Program-made: the position numbers and the translations under genes | Shown here: positions 1-13,200 of the stretch, piece by piece | Layout of the letters: the number at the start of each line of letters is the position of its first letter | Position numbering within the stretch: the first letter of the stretch is position 1 | NCBI GenBank assembly: GCA_026003215.1 | Contig: BPGV01000001.1 | Span: forward strand, 213,570-277,569 | Source: Bacteroidia bacterium | GTDB lineage: Bacteria > Bacteroidota > Bacteroidia > SpSt-205 | Direction of reading: 5' to 3' | DNA length: 64,000 nt | Notes under the pieces: generated by a model | Seen by the model: only the letters and a program-made list of their open reading frames with translations | Database searches by the model: none | Told to the model about the DNA's origin: nothing

Positions 1-2
1 AT

Positions 3-2253
<2,251 letters not shown>

Positions 2254-2254
<1 letters not shown>

Positions 2255-3438
2255 TGCAGAAGCTACCCTCGCTTCGTGGGGCTAAGCTCAGGGGGCGCCG
2301 CGTCTTTGTGCGGGTAGATTTCAATGTGCCTATCCAAGACGGGCGCATTACCGATGATAGGCGCATTCGAGCGGCCTTGCCTACTCTTCAGCACCTGCTG
2401 ACCGAAGGGGCCGGTGTAGTACTGTGCTCACACCTCGGGCGGCCTAAGGATGGCCAGCCAGACCCCAAGTATTCTTTGGCGCCTGTTCGGGCCCACCTGG
2501 AGACGCTCTTAGGGCGGCCGGTGGGCTGGATTGAAGACCCTACCGCCGTGCACCCTATCGCCCCGGGGGAAGTGTACCTTATGGAAAATATCCGTTTTTT
2601 CCCCGGTGAAACCAAAAACGATACAACTTTTGCCAAGGTTTTGGCGCAGTGGGCCGAGGTGTATGTCTGTGATGCTTTTGGGTCTGTGCATCGGGCCCAT
2701 GCATCGGTGGAAGCCCTTCCCCGCCTTATGCCCGAGAAATACGCTGGCTTCTTGGTGGAGGCCGAATGGGAGAATGCCCAGCGGGTGCTCACCGGCATAG
2801 AACACCCCTATTTGGTAGTGGTAGGGGGGGCTAAGGTGAGCGATAAGCTTCCCCTGCTCAAGCACCTCCTGCCTAAGTTAGATAGGCTCTTGATAGGTGG
2901 GGGCATGAGCTATACATTTTTACATGCGCAGGGCCTTCCTATGGGTAAGTCTCTCTTAGAAGCCGACCAAGTAGAAGCTGCGCGGGCTATTTTGGAGGAG
3001 GCAGCGGCTTTGGGGAAGAAGGTCCTTTTGCCGGTGGATTCTGTGGCGGCGACGGAGTTTCGGGCAGATGCTCCAGCTCGGGTTTTCCGGCATGACGAAG
3101 GGGCCTTTCCAGCGGAATACATGGGCTTAGATATTGGCCCGGAGACGATACAGCAGGCCCGGACCTTTATCTCTGGCGCACGCACTATTTTATGGAATGG
3201 GCCCATGGGGGTTTTTGAGTGGGAGAAGTTCCGTACCGGTACGGTCAAGGTCGCAGCGTACTTAGCGGAAGAGACCCAGAAAGGCGCGCATACCCTCGTG
3301 GGGGGCGGAGATACAGCCAGCGCCGCCGAAGTAGCTGGCGTAGTAGACAAGCTGAGCTTTGTTTCCACCGGGGGAGGCGCCCTCTTAGAACTTTTAGCCG
3401 GACAAACCCTCCCCGGCATCGCTGCCCTCCTGTCATGA
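2254..3438 (+). CDS. pgk: Phosphoglycerate kinase
   Basis: Transfers phosphate from 1,3-bisphosphoglycerate to ADP, the step after gap. The 394 residues are normal for the family. Substrate-binding VRVDFNVP lies near residue 20, GGAKVSDKL in the middle, and the nucleotide loop GGGDT near the C-terminus. The ATG at 2254 shares one base with the gap stop (TGATG); a GTG at 2251 is the alternative. The end overlaps the next start as ATGA, so translation of the two glycolytic enzymes and the following genes is probably coupled. Confidence 0.97.
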
Positions 3439-3929
3439 AAGGATGGCAGTTTTTCTGCCTTTTCGGTAGCCTCTGGAGCCAAATCTACTGGCAAAATCTC
3501 AACGATGCCTTTCAGCGGGCGCGCTTCCAAGACCGTATCCTCCTCATTTATATTTACACCCCCTGGTGCGCGCCCTGTGTAATGATGGACCAAAATACCT
3601 GGGCACATCCCGTGATCGCTACGTATGCCACGGCTAACTTTCACTGCGTGCGACTGAATGCCGAGGCCCGCGACTCCCTTTTCTTCAACGGTACGTACTT
3701 TCCATACCTGCCTGACCTGCACGCCAATCAGTTGGCATATCTTTTGTTAGAAGGGAAGATGGAGTATCCTGCGCTGGTGCTGATGGACCCCTCAGGTACC
3801 ATCCTCCTGACGCTGAGGGGATACATTGCCCCCAAGCTTATGGATGAGGTCTTGCGGTACTTTGGCGGAGGGTTTTATCGGCATACAGCGTGGGAAGAGT
3901 TTCAAAAAACCAATCCTTCTAAACTATGA
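3435..3929 (+). CDS. Exported thioredoxin-fold protein
   Basis: A 164-residue protein with an N-terminal hydrophobic signal (about residues 1-16) and a redox motif CAPC at 45-48 within YTPWCAPCVMMDQ. The start ATG overlaps the pgk stop as ATGA, which excludes a longer reading inside pgk. It resembles the thioredoxin-like proteins with a WCxxC active site that act on periplasmic thiols. The longer spacing after the motif and the segment NGTYFPYLP are unlike classical TrxA, so its partner is not known. It is sandwiched between pgk and grpE and overlaps the grpE start, suggesting expression with central metabolism and chaperones. Confidence 0.85.
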   Translation: MKGWQFFCLFGSLWSQIYWQNLNDAFQRARFQDRILLIYIYTPWCAPCVMMDQNTWAHPVIATYATANFHCVRLNAEARDSLFFNGTYFPYLPDLHANQLAYLLLEGKMEYPALVLMDPSGTILLTLRGYIAPKLMDEVLRYFGGGFYRHTAWEEFQKTNPSKL

Positions 3930-4550
3930 GTGAGACAGAAAAGAAGGTAGAACTCTTTATAGACGCTTCGCTGGGTTCGGCACCGCAGCCGGCGGCCGAA
4001 GCTTCCTTTTCTCAGGAGGGCGAGGGCGCAGGGGAAAAGCCTACATCTTCTTCGGCGGTGATACAGGTCCCTGAGCGAGATTGGCAAGCGGTACAGGCAG
4101 AAGTAGCCCGGCTACGGGAAGAGGTGGCGGAATGGAAGGACCGGGCTTTGCGTACAGCGGCCGAATGGGAAAACTACCGAAAAAGGATGCAACGAGAACT
4201 CCCCCAACAGGTATTTCAAGCGCAAGCGGACCTTCTGCGGGCGCTTTTCCCTGTATTAGATAGCTTGCAGCGGGGGGTACGCGCCGCCCAAGCAGCCCCT
4301 GACATAGAGAAGCTTCAGGAAGGCCTCTCGCTTATGCAAAGGCAAATTCACCAAGTACTTCAGCGCTTAGAAATAGAAGTGATTGAACCGCAAGTAGGAG
4401 GGCTTCCCAATCCCGAGCTGCACGAGGTGCTTTCTACGGTCCCAGCGCCTGAAGGTGTCCAGCCCCCACACTATTGTAGAAGTAGCTGAGGTAGGCTATA
4501 AGTACAAGGGTCAGCTGCTGCGCCCTGCCCGCGTAATCGTCACCGAATGA
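3926..4550 (+). CDS. grpE: GrpE nucleotide exchange factor, frameshifted near the 3' end
   Basis: Co-chaperone that releases ADP from DnaK. An acidic, disordered N-terminus precedes the long coiled coil (about 50-115) and then the beta-domain, recognisable by [16 protein letters not shown]. After that the frame runs into a stop at 4489, but one base earlier in frame the normal GrpE ending continues ([23 protein letters not shown]) to a TGA at 4548-4550. The break coincides with a run of five C at 4463-4467, where four would restore frame. The restored stop overlaps the dnaJ ATG as ATGA, like the other junctions in this operon. As read, the product would be 187 residues with an aberrant tail. 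Confidence 0.92.
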
Positions 4551-5680
4551 AGTATAAAGACTACTATGCTATTCTCGGCGTGAGCCGAGATTCAGACACG
4601 GCTACTATAAAGGCCGCTTACCGCAAGCTGGCCCTGCAATACCACCCCGACCGCAACCCTGGCAATAAAGAAGCCGAAGAAAAGTTTAAGGAAATTTCCG
4701 AAGCGTATGAGGTCTTAAGTGATCCAGAAAAACGCCGCCAGTATGATCTTTTTGGGACAGTGGGTGGGGCTGCAGGTGGAGGGGGGGGATATGCGGATCC
4801 TTTTGCACAAGTCGTAGAAGAGGTATTCGAAAGCTTTTTCGGCGGGAGGCGGCGTTCAAGGGGCAGACCCGTAATTCAAGGGGAGGATGTGCGTCTCTCT
4901 ATTGAGCTTACCTTGGAGGAGATAGCGGCAGGTACCACCCGGGAAGTAGAATATGTGCGGGAGGATATATGCGACCATTGTAGGGGCACAGGGAGCGCAG
5001 AACGCATGCCTCCTAAACCTTGTGCTACCTGTCAAGGCACAGGACAGGTTGCTTATCGGGTCGGAGGGGGCTTCTTTCAGCAGATTGTTTATCAGCCTTG
5101 CAGTACTTGTGGCGGGAGTGGGTTCTATATTCCGCATCCCTGCCCTATCTGCGAAGGGAAAGGCGTGCGGCCTAAACGTCATGTACAGGTGGTAGATATT
5201 CCGCCGGGGGCGGTCGGCGGAATGACCCTCTCTCTCCGAGGCGCTGGCCATAAGGGCCCCTGGGGCGGGCCAGCCGGTGATTTACTCCTGGAGATTGTAG
5301 AAAAACCCCATCCTACTTTTGCCCGAGATGGGGAGGACCTCATCTACGAAGTATGGGTCTCCTACCCTGACTTGGTCTTGGGTACTACCATAGAAGTACC
5401 TACCCTCACGGGTGAGTCGGTGTCCCTCCGGATCGAACCAGGTACCCCCTCAGGAGAGGTTTTTAAGCTGCCCGGTAAAGGTCTCCCACGCTACGGAAGC
5501 CGCCGGAAAGGTAACCTCTTCGTGCAAGTGCATGTGTGGGTACCTCGTAAAGTGAGCCGCCAAGAAAAAGAACTTTTAGAACAAATGCGCAAAAGCCAGA
5601 TCTTCTCTCCGGCAAAGCGTCCTATGGAAAAGAGCTTTCTCCAACGGCTCAAAGATCTTTTCCGCCGGGAAGAAGGATAG
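4547..5680 (+). CDS. dnaJ: Chaperone DnaJ (Hsp40)
   Basis: Type I J-protein of 377 residues that stimulates DnaK ATPase. The J domain carries HPD at 33-35, followed by a Gly-rich linker containing a run of glycines. Four zinc-binding repeats follow ([32 protein letters not shown]), then the two C-terminal substrate-binding domains. Its start overlaps the frame-restored grpE stop by four bases. dnaK is not in this window. Confidence 0.98.
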   Translation: MKYKDYYAILGVSRDSDTATIKAAYRKLALQYHPDRNPGNKEAEEKFKEISEAYEVLSDPEKRRQYDLFGTVGGAAGGGGGYADPFAQVVEEVFESFFGGRRRSRGRPVIQGEDVRLSIELTLEEIAAGTTREVEYVREDICDHCRGTGSAERMPPKPCATCQGTGQVAYRVGGGFFQQIVYQPCSTCGGSGFYIPHPCPICEGKGVRPKRHVQVVDIPPGAVGGMTLSLRGAGHKGPWGGPAGDLLLEIVEKPHPTFARDGEDLIYEVWVSYPDLVLGTTIEVPTLTGESVSLRIEPGTPSGEVFKLPGKGLPRYGSRRKGNLFVQVHVWVPRKVSRQEKELLEQMRKSQIFSPAKRPMEKSFLQRLKDLFRREEG

Positions 5681-5686
5681 TTTTGG

Positions 5687-5694
5687 TATATTTG
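5687..5694 (+). promoter_or_regulatory. TAnnTTTG promoter
   Basis: TATATTTG, four bases before the ATG of the lipoprotein at 5699 and only six bases after the dnaJ stop. Confidence 0.7.
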
Positions 5695-5698
5695 GGGG

Positions 5699-6376
5699 AT
5701 GCGGTGGGGGCATAGCATACTTGCGCTTGTGTTTTTCCTCATAGGCTGTCGGCGAGAGATACCCCTTCCTTCGCGTGAAGCAGGCCAATCGCTGTTTCCG
5801 CTTGCCACGGGTCTTGCGTGGGTATATCAGGTGCGAGAGACCACTTATACGACCACTGGGACAGAAGGAAAGCGTTATTTCGTACGTATGCGCATAGATA
5901 CCCCTACGACTGATGCTTATGGGCGTAGGGCCTTTTATGTCTTGTGGGATACAGCTTCTGTCCAGGATAGTGGCGCTTGGGGCTTCTGGCGGGCGGGTCT
6001 GGCTTACCGCGACTCCGTCCAAGCCGAACTGTGGGAAGACAACCGACGCTACCTTCTTTTGCGCTTTCCGCTTGCGCCCTACCTCCGCTGGAACCGCAAC
6101 GAATATACCGACCTGCCCCCAGAAATATGCCGCTATGGGGCCGTAGATACACTTTTTCCCACGCCTACACGTACTTTTCCGCATAGTGCCTGGGTAGTGC
6201 GTAGGGTAGATACGCTGGGCCTCCTACAAAAAGCCTATTTTTACGACGTTTTCACTCGGGAGGTGGGCCTTTCCTATCGGTATGAACGATTGGATGTCTA
6301 TGATTTGAACGCGAATGGTTCGCTGGTGCGCAATACAGATAGCTATTTTCGGGAGTGGGTGCTGGTTGCTCCTTAA
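5699..6376 (+). CDS. Lipoprotein of unknown function
   Basis: A 225-residue protein with a type II signal ending in FFLIGC (lipidated Cys17). The start is fixed by TATATTTG four bases upstream. The mature part is rich in Tyr, Arg and beta-prone segments and contains no motif I recognise. Similar Bacteroidota lipoproteins are anchored in the outer membrane. It overlaps the next gene by 62 bases, so the two are probably co-expressed. Confidence 0.8.
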   Translation: MRWGHSILALVFFLIGCRREIPLPSREAGQSLFPLATGLAWVYQVRETTYTTTGTEGKRYFVRMRIDTPTTDAYGRRAFYVLWDTASVQDSGAWGFWRAGLAYRDSVQAELWEDNRRYLLLRFPLAPYLRWNRNEYTDLPPEICRYGAVDTLFPTPTRTFPHSAWVVRRVDTLGLLQKAYFYDVFTREVGLSYRYERLDVYDLNANGSLVRNTDSYFREWVLVAP

Positions 6377-6854
6377 GGGGCAAGACACAGTGGGTATATA
6401 TTTTTCCAGTCGGGGCTTTTCTTTTGACCCTTTTTATAAGAAGGCCATCCTGTCCGAAGGCGATACTGCCCTTACAGGAAAAGGCTTTTTTCTTTTGCAG
6501 TTAGCAGACACAATAGCTCATATACTACAAGATACGGGTTTTCATGGGTATAACCTTCATCGGCATCCCGAATATGCACCCGCCATAGAGGGGGCAAAAG
6601 TGCCTCTTTCATGGAGGGGGATGGTAATTTTCCGCAGTCTTACCTTTAAGGCCATAGAGGAGAAAGCCGTATTTGCCCAAAGCAATCGTTTCCGGGTGGA
6701 GAAGTATGTTATTTTACTCTATGAGGCGGTAGGGGAAGTATGTACCCCAGCGGGCAAGCGCCCCTTTCGTTGGCAGGGGGAGCTGCCAAGGGAAGGTTGG
6801 CGTCAAGCACTTTCTCAGGAGTTAGGCGTAAGTATAAAGGAGGAGCTACGATAA
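6315..6854 (+). CDS. Uncharacterised, probably exported protein
   Basis: A 179-residue reading whose first ~22 residues are hydrophobic enough to be a signal sequence, ending near LLLKGQ. It starts inside the preceding lipoprotein gene; a TTG at 6366 would give a shorter form with less overlap. The mature region (GIYFSSRGFSFDPFYKKA, later HRHPEYAP) shows no domain I know. Codon use resembles the neighbours and the frame is clean, so I regard it as real. Function unknown. Confidence 0.65.
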   Translation: MVRWCAIQIAIFGSGCWLLLKGQDTVGIYFSSRGFSFDPFYKKAILSEGDTALTGKGFFLLQLADTIAHILQDTGFHGYNLHRHPEYAPAIEGAKVPLSWRGMVIFRSLTFKAIEEKAVFAQSNRFRVEKYVILLYEAVGEVCTPAGKRPFRWQGELPREGWRQALSQELGVSIKEELR

Positions 6855-6870
6855 GTCTAAAAGAAAGCCT

Positions 6871-6878
6871 TACCTTTG
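6871..6878 (+). promoter_or_regulatory. TAnnTTTG promoter
   Basis: TACCTTTG, three bases before the GTG of the first tiny lipoprotein. Confidence 0.65.
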
Positions 6879-6881
6879 AGT

Positions 6882-7025
6882 GTGCGCTATGTAGGGATTG
6901 GGCTAAGCCTCTTGCTGGTGGTAGCGTGTGGAGCGGCCCGACATACGAAAAAGCGAAAGAAGGTTCGTATGCCCTGTCCGTGTGAGCTGTATGAACAAAA
7001 AACCCTATATTTGTCGCATGCGTAA
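6882..7025 (+). CDS. Tiny lipoprotein (47 residues)
   Basis: GTG-initiated reading with one positive residue, a hydrophobic run and lipobox VVAC (Cys16), then a short basic tail containing CPCE. The promoter TACCTTTG lies three bases upstream, which supports transcription and the start choice. The stop at 7023 overlaps the ATG of the next tiny lipoprotein at 7018 in another frame. No family recognised; the mature peptide would be about 32 residues. Confidence 0.6.
   Translation: MRYVGIGLSLLLVVACGAARHTKKRKKVRMPCPCELYEQKTLYLSHA
7006..7013 (+). promoter_or_regulatory. TAnnTTTG promoter
   Basis: TATATTTG, four bases before the ATG at 7018. It lies inside the coding end of the preceding tiny lipoprotein. 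Confidence 0.65.
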
Positions 7026-7173
7026 TCCGTATCGGTTAGGGCGCGGGATAGTAGGGGTGCTTCTTCTGATTTTAGTGGCAGAAGCCTGTGCAGCTGCTCG
7101 CACGGGTCGGGGGTCTGTATGGCAGCGTAGCGGCTCTTGTCCTGCGACTCGGGTGGATAATCATGTCTATTAA
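7018..7173 (+). CDS. Tiny lipoprotein (51 residues)
   Basis: The ATG at 7018 follows TATATTTG by four bases; an in-frame ATG at 6991 is upstream of that promoter and less likely. The basic start, hydrophobic core and lipobox VAEAC (Cys24) predict lipid anchoring of a ~28-residue peptide carrying one further Cys (SGSCPA). It shares its layout, but not its sequence, with the tiny lipoprotein it overlaps by eight bases. Unknown function; it sits directly upstream of sprA. Confidence 0.6.
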   Translation: MRNPYRLGRGIVGVLLLILVAEACAAARTGRGSVWQRSGSCPATRVDNHVY

Positions 7174-7208
7174 GCAAAAGCCCTTATTTTAGCCGCGGCT
7201 TTTTAGCT
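7173..7208 (+). terminator. Hairpin before sprA, terminator or attenuator
   Basis: AAAAGCC (7176-7182) pairs with GGCTTTT (7197-7203), and AGC/GCT extends the stem past a two-base bulge. A short T-rich stretch follows. It ends four bases before the sprA GTG, so it could terminate the tiny-lipoprotein transcript or modulate entry into sprA. A near-match promoter TAGCTTTT covers 7204-7211. Confidence 0.4.
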
Positions 7209-7212
7209 TTTA

Positions 7213-10200
7213 GTGCGGCAAAGGAAGCTTATACAAAGGCTCAAGGAAGTAAGTTTCCTATTGAGCCTGGCAGGGGCGATACGCGCGCAACCCGCTGATA
7301 CATTAAGGTATCGCCTCAAGGAGTCGCCCGCTGATGCCACGGCGCGGCGTTCCTATAGGCCGCCGTGGATGCTCCCTACCCCCAGTGGCTATGAAGTGAT
7401 ATACGAGCTTACACCCGATGGGAAAGGGTACTGGGTGTATGAACGCATAGGGGGCCGAGATATTCGCCCCCCCTCCTACATTACCCGCGAGGAGTATGAA
7501 CGCCTCCGTAATCGGGAGTTTAGCCGACAGTACTTAGACAGGCGTAGCCGAGAAAGCCAACTCACCGCTACGGGTCGTACATCCCAGTCTGCTTCTTCTC
7601 AAAGTTTGTCCGGATTGGTTCCTCCTATAAATGTCAATAGTGAGCTTTTCAAAGATATTTTCGGGAGTGGCCGCGTAGACATTCGTCCCAATATTAATGT
7701 GCTCTTAGACCTCTCCTTGCGAAGTAATCGCATGCGTAATCCCGCCCTAACTATCCGTCAGCAGCGCAACACCAACTTGGCTTTCAATCAGCAAATCCAA
7801 ATGAATGTAGTCGGTAATATTGGAGAAAAGCTCAAGCTTCGCCTCAACTGGGACACGCAGACGAGCTTTAACTTTGAAAACCAGTTCAAGTTGGAGTATC
7901 AAGGGTATGAGGATGATATCATAAAGAGCATAGAAGCAGGCAATGTAGGCTTGCCGATTGGGGGTACATTGATTACGGGGGGGCAGAATCTGTGGGGAAT
8001 CAAGACGCGTATGCAGTTTGGCTCTATATTTGTCACGGCGATAGCTTCACAGCAGCGCAGTAAGAGTCAAGAGGTCGTCGTCAAAGCCGGCGGCCAACGG
8101 CAGGAAAAAGTCAAAAAAGCCAGCGAATACGACTATAATCGCCACTTTTTCCTCAATCACTTTTTCCGTTCTATTTATGAACAATCGCTCTCTACCCTAC
8201 CTGTTGTGTCTTCGCCCATCAACATCACTCGGATAGAAGTATGGGTAACCAACCGTTCCAGTGCAGTGGCGCAGAATACCCGAAATGCGGTAGGCTTCGT
8301 GGATTTAGGAGAGAACCTTCCTGCCAGAGGTGGGGTACTTTTTAATCCCGGGATTGCGGTCTCGGGTACTTATCCGGATAATGCTGCGAATGAGGTTTAT
8401 GCCCGTGCCCTCAGATATCCTGGGGCTCGCTTGCGGGATTCGGTGGTGTATTACCTTGGGCAAGAAGGGTTAGCCAATGGTCAAGACTTTGAGTTAGTGG
8501 AAAATATGCGGCGTCTAAACGAAAATGAGTTTTTTGTTCATCGTCAGCTCGGTTATATTAGTCTTAATGTCAGCTTACAACCTAATGATGCGGTTTTCGT
8601 TGCGTATGAGTACACCTTGGCGGGAGATAATACCGTGTATCGGGTCGGTGAGTTTAGCGTAGATCAGCCGGCAGACCCGCAAAACAGTAATGTGCTCTTC
8701 CTTAAGATGCTCAAACCCCAAGCGATCCGTCCTACGCTCAACAATCAACCCTACCCCACCTGGGACCTCATGATGAAAAATGTCTATCGGTTAGATGCAT
8801 TCAATATCCAGCCTCAAGGTTTTGATTTACAGATTGTCTACGAAGCTACGGATGGAAGTGGAGATATTTCGTATCTTCCTTCGGCCGATACGCGTGACCG
8901 TCCACTTATTCAGGTAGTAGGGTTAGACCGGCTGCGTAACAATATGGAAGCCGGCGCCGATAATACCTTTGACTTTATTCCCCAGGTTACTATCTTTCCC
9001 GATAGAGGTGTAGTCGTTTTTCCTGTCCTGGAACCTTTTGGCCGGCATTTGGTGCAGCAGTTTGTAACCGATCCTGTTAACGATTCTATAAAATACGCCT
9101 ATGACCCCCTCTATCGTCTCACCCAAGTAGATGCTGTACAATATTACCCGCAGCTTAACCGCTTCAAGCTAAAATATAGTTTTGTTTCCTCTACAGGCGC
9201 TGAAATAAACCTGAATACTCCTCAAATACAGCCAGGAAGTATCCGGGTCACTGCAGGGGGCGCTCCCCTCACCGAAGGCGTAGATTACCAAGTGGATTAT
9301 ACTATCGGGAAAGTAACTATTCTCAATCAAGGGATTTTACAATCAGGACAGGAAATACGCGTTCGTTTTGAAAGTAATCAGCTTTTCGGCATAGACCAAA
9401 AAACCTTAGTAGGGAGTCGCATAGAGTGGCGTCCTAATCAGCGCTTCCAGCTGGGGGTGACGGGTTTGAGCTTTTATGAGCGGCCGCTCATCAATAAGGT
9501 GATTATTTCTGAGGAGCCCGCAGCTAACCTTATGTGGGGAACCGATGTTAGCCTTCAGGAAAAGTCCCGTTTTATTAGTGCTTTGCTTAATAGCTTGCCC
9601 TTTTATAGCACCAAAGAAGAAAGCGAGATAACTTTCAAAGGGGAGTTTGCCCAGCTTCGTCCAGGGATACCCCGCCAGGTCATAACCGGCGGTGAAAAAG
9701 GGATTGCTTACATAGATGATTTTGAAGGCTTGCGCAATGTACTGGACCTCACCCAATGGACCTATTGGAAGTTAGCCTCGGTGCCTACTCCTCTCCGTCC
9801 CAACGACCCTAATCCTCTTTCAGCTAACTTTACCCGGGCAGCGCTATCGTGGTACTTTATTGACCCGGAGTTTTTTAATCGGCCTTCCAGTTTCGGGTTA
9901 GATGACCAAAGTCCCACCTTGAATGCCCATTATACTCGACGCGTAGAGCCTGCGGAGGTCTTCCCTAATCGGACTATCGCCGCGGGAAGCAATATACTCA
10001 CCACGTTTGACCTGTATTATCGCCCCCGAGAGCGCGGTCCCTATAACTACAACGCTAATCCCACCGATATTAGCCCCGATGGAACCTTCACTAACCCGAC
10101 CCGAAACTGGGCCGGTATCATGCGCCGTGTAATAGGCAATACCGATTTTGAAGCAGCTAACTATGAGTTTATAGAATTTTGGCTCATGGATCCTTTTCTG

Positions 10201-13200
10201 GATGATCCTTCGGCGCCAGGGGGGGACTTATATTTCAATCTGGGTCAAGTCAGCGAGGATGTACTACCGGACAACAGGCGAGCTTACGAACATGGCCTTC
10301 CTACAAACGCCCAAGATGATGCGGCTAACCTCAATCTTTCTATCACCTCTTGGGGGCGTGTGCCCAATATCCAGGTACCTACGTTGGCTTTTGACAATGA
10401 CCCCGCCGCACGCCAGTTTCAAGATGTGGGCTTAGATGGGCTACGCTCCGAAGTAGAGCAATCCTTTTTTTCTACTTACCTGAGCCAGCTCCAAAGCATC
10501 CTCACGCCTGCAGCCTATCAAGCAGCCACAGCGGATCCTTCCAGTGATGATTATGCCCACTTCCGGGATATAAATAGCCCCAATATTTTAGAGCGTTATC
10601 GGCGTTTTTCTGGCTTAGAGGGAAACTCTCCTATACCCCAAGCCAATGAGCCCTACACCCGCCAAGCCAGTGCCCTTCCTGATGTGGAAGACATTAACTT
10701 GGATGGTACCCTCAACACGCGGGAGGCTTATTTTGAGTACCGCATTTCCCTTCGGCCGACGGATTTAGGGGTAGGTAGAAACTACATCGTAGATAGCCGC
10801 GAGTTAGAAATAAAATTACCTAATGGTACCACCACCCGCACCCGGTGGTATCTCTTCCGTATCCCCTTGAATAGCGGCAAAGCTGTAGGGGGCATACAAG
10901 ATTTCAAGGCGATAGACTTTATCCGCTTGTACCTCACGGGTTTTGACAGGGATGTGGTGCTGCGTTTTGGGAAGTTAGAGTTAGTAGCGACTACCTGGCG
11001 GCGTGCCCTTGTCAATCTCAATCAACGGGAAGAAGCTACGTTACCCGACCCTGCCTCTGACCCTACGCGCTTTGAGACAGGTACGATGAATATTGAAGAA
11101 AATGGTTCACGCCAGCCTTTTCCATACATACTTCCACCAGGGATTTTGCGGCAGCCCATTCCCGGTAGCCCTGTAGCAGGCCTCCTTCAAAATGAACAAA
11201 GTCTCGTCATGCGCGTCTGTAACTTAGCCGATGGCGATGGCCGAGGGGTCTTTCGCACCTTTAACTACGACTTGCGCTTCTATGAATATCTGCGCTTATG
11301 GGCTCATGCCGAACCCCTCCAAGGTAGCCCTATCCCCCCCAACGTAAGCCAAACTGGCGACGCCGTGCTCTTCATACGGATCGGTACCGACTATTCCGAA
11401 AACTATTACGAATATGAGGTGCCCCTCAGGCTCTCTCAAATAGGAGACCTTTCCGTAGAAAATATCTGGGCAAATAATATAGAGGTTCGCTTAGAAGACC
11501 TAAACCTGGTGAAGGTTCTGCGTGATCAAGCGCGACAAGTACAAAACTTCCCGCTTACGCAGGTCTATAGCTATACGCTCCCTAATGGACACCGTGTTTC
11601 TGTACGAGGCACCCCTCAGCTCAATAATGTAAAAACCATCCTTATCGGGGTGCGTAACCCGGACGATGGGCGCGGCCCTATCTGCGTAGAAGTATGGGTA
11701 AATGAACTGCGCGTGACCAACTACAATACCAAGCCCGGCTGGAGTGCCTCCGGCGTCCTTAACCTACGCTTGGCCGATCTGGGGAATCTTTCGCTCTCCG
11801 GCAGCTATGGCACCCCTTGGTACGGCGCTATTGAACAAAAAGTCAGCCAGCGTTCTACGGAATGGACCCAGCGCTATACGCTTACCGGCGGCTTACAACT
11901 CCATAAGCTTTTGCCTAAAAAGCTGGGCGTAGAAATACCCGCCTTCTTTACGTATGGCGAAAATACCATTCGGCCCTTGTATAGCCCCTACGATCCGGAT
12001 GTTTTAGCCCGCACCCGCTTAGAAGCTCAACCTACGCCCACACAGCGGGACAGCTTAGAACGTATCCTTACCACTTATAGCCGCACATATAGCTACACTT
12101 TCGCTGGGGTACGCAAGATATACCTCAATCCCCAAGCTAAACGGCATTTCTGGCATATACAAAACTTCCTTTTTAGCTACGGCTATAATGAAACTTTCAT
12201 GCGTAATCCCCAAACGGAATACTCCATAAGCCAACAATACACCGGAAGTATCGCTTACTCGTATACTTTCCAATCCAAGCCATTCAAGCCTTTTGGCAAA
12301 CTCAAACCCGCCCTTTTGCGTGATTTTAGCCTAAGCTACCTCCCCGCACAGGTAGGGTGGAAGGTAGAAGGCAATAGACAGTACCAAGAGCAGCGCCTGC
12401 GTGCCATAAATGGCGGACCTGAGGTACGTCCCACTTTCTACCAAAACTTTCTCCTGAATCGCCAGTACCTCCTCCAGTGGAACCTTGCGCCCTCCCTTTC
12501 TTTGAACTATAATGCTACTGTGCAGGCCCGTGTGGATGAACCCCAAGGGCCTATCAACACCCCAGAAAAGCGGGATAGCTTGTGGAATAACTTTTTTAGC
12601 ATAGGGAAAGACCCCGCTCGGGGCCGTTACCAACGCATAAACTTTGGTCGTACGCTTTCTTTTCAACAAAATGTTACAGCTACTTACCGCTTGCCTTTCA
12701 ATAAAATAAAATGGACTGACTGGATAAATAGCAGCATCACCTACACCGCAGACTATCGCTGGAATACGGCAGCTTTGGGCCAAGAGGCTTTCGGAAATAC
12801 TATTGCAAATACCCAAAATATCCAGCTTACAGGGCAGTTTCAGTTTAGTAACCTTTATAAAAAAGTGAAGTTCATAGATAGGATTCTTTCACCTCCACCC
12901 AAAAAGAATATCTTTTCTCAGGCAGATAGCTCTCGTAAGCAGGGGGACGATCCCTATGTAGCGATGCGGCAGATGGGGCGCGCTTTGGGGCGGGTGTTAT
13001 TTGGCGTGCAAAGTGTAGATGTAGCCTATACCCGCCAGCGAGGGACTACTCTGCCGGGCTTTTTACCTCGCCCGGCGAACTTTGGCTTAGATTGGGACTA
13101 CCAGGACACGGTGACAGGCCGGCGTAGCCAGGCCCCGGGCTGGGACTTTATCCTTGGACAGCAACCCGACCTCACCGGGGGCTGGCTCCGAAGCGCCGCC

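Noticed and set aside
2910-3722. 270-codon minus-strand frame
   Set aside because: Antisense to pgk and the thioredoxin gene, with no recognisable domain.
5699-6854. One gene broken into two lipoprotein-like frames
   Set aside because: Both frames are long, the second has its own signal-like start, and no single-base change yields a better joined protein.
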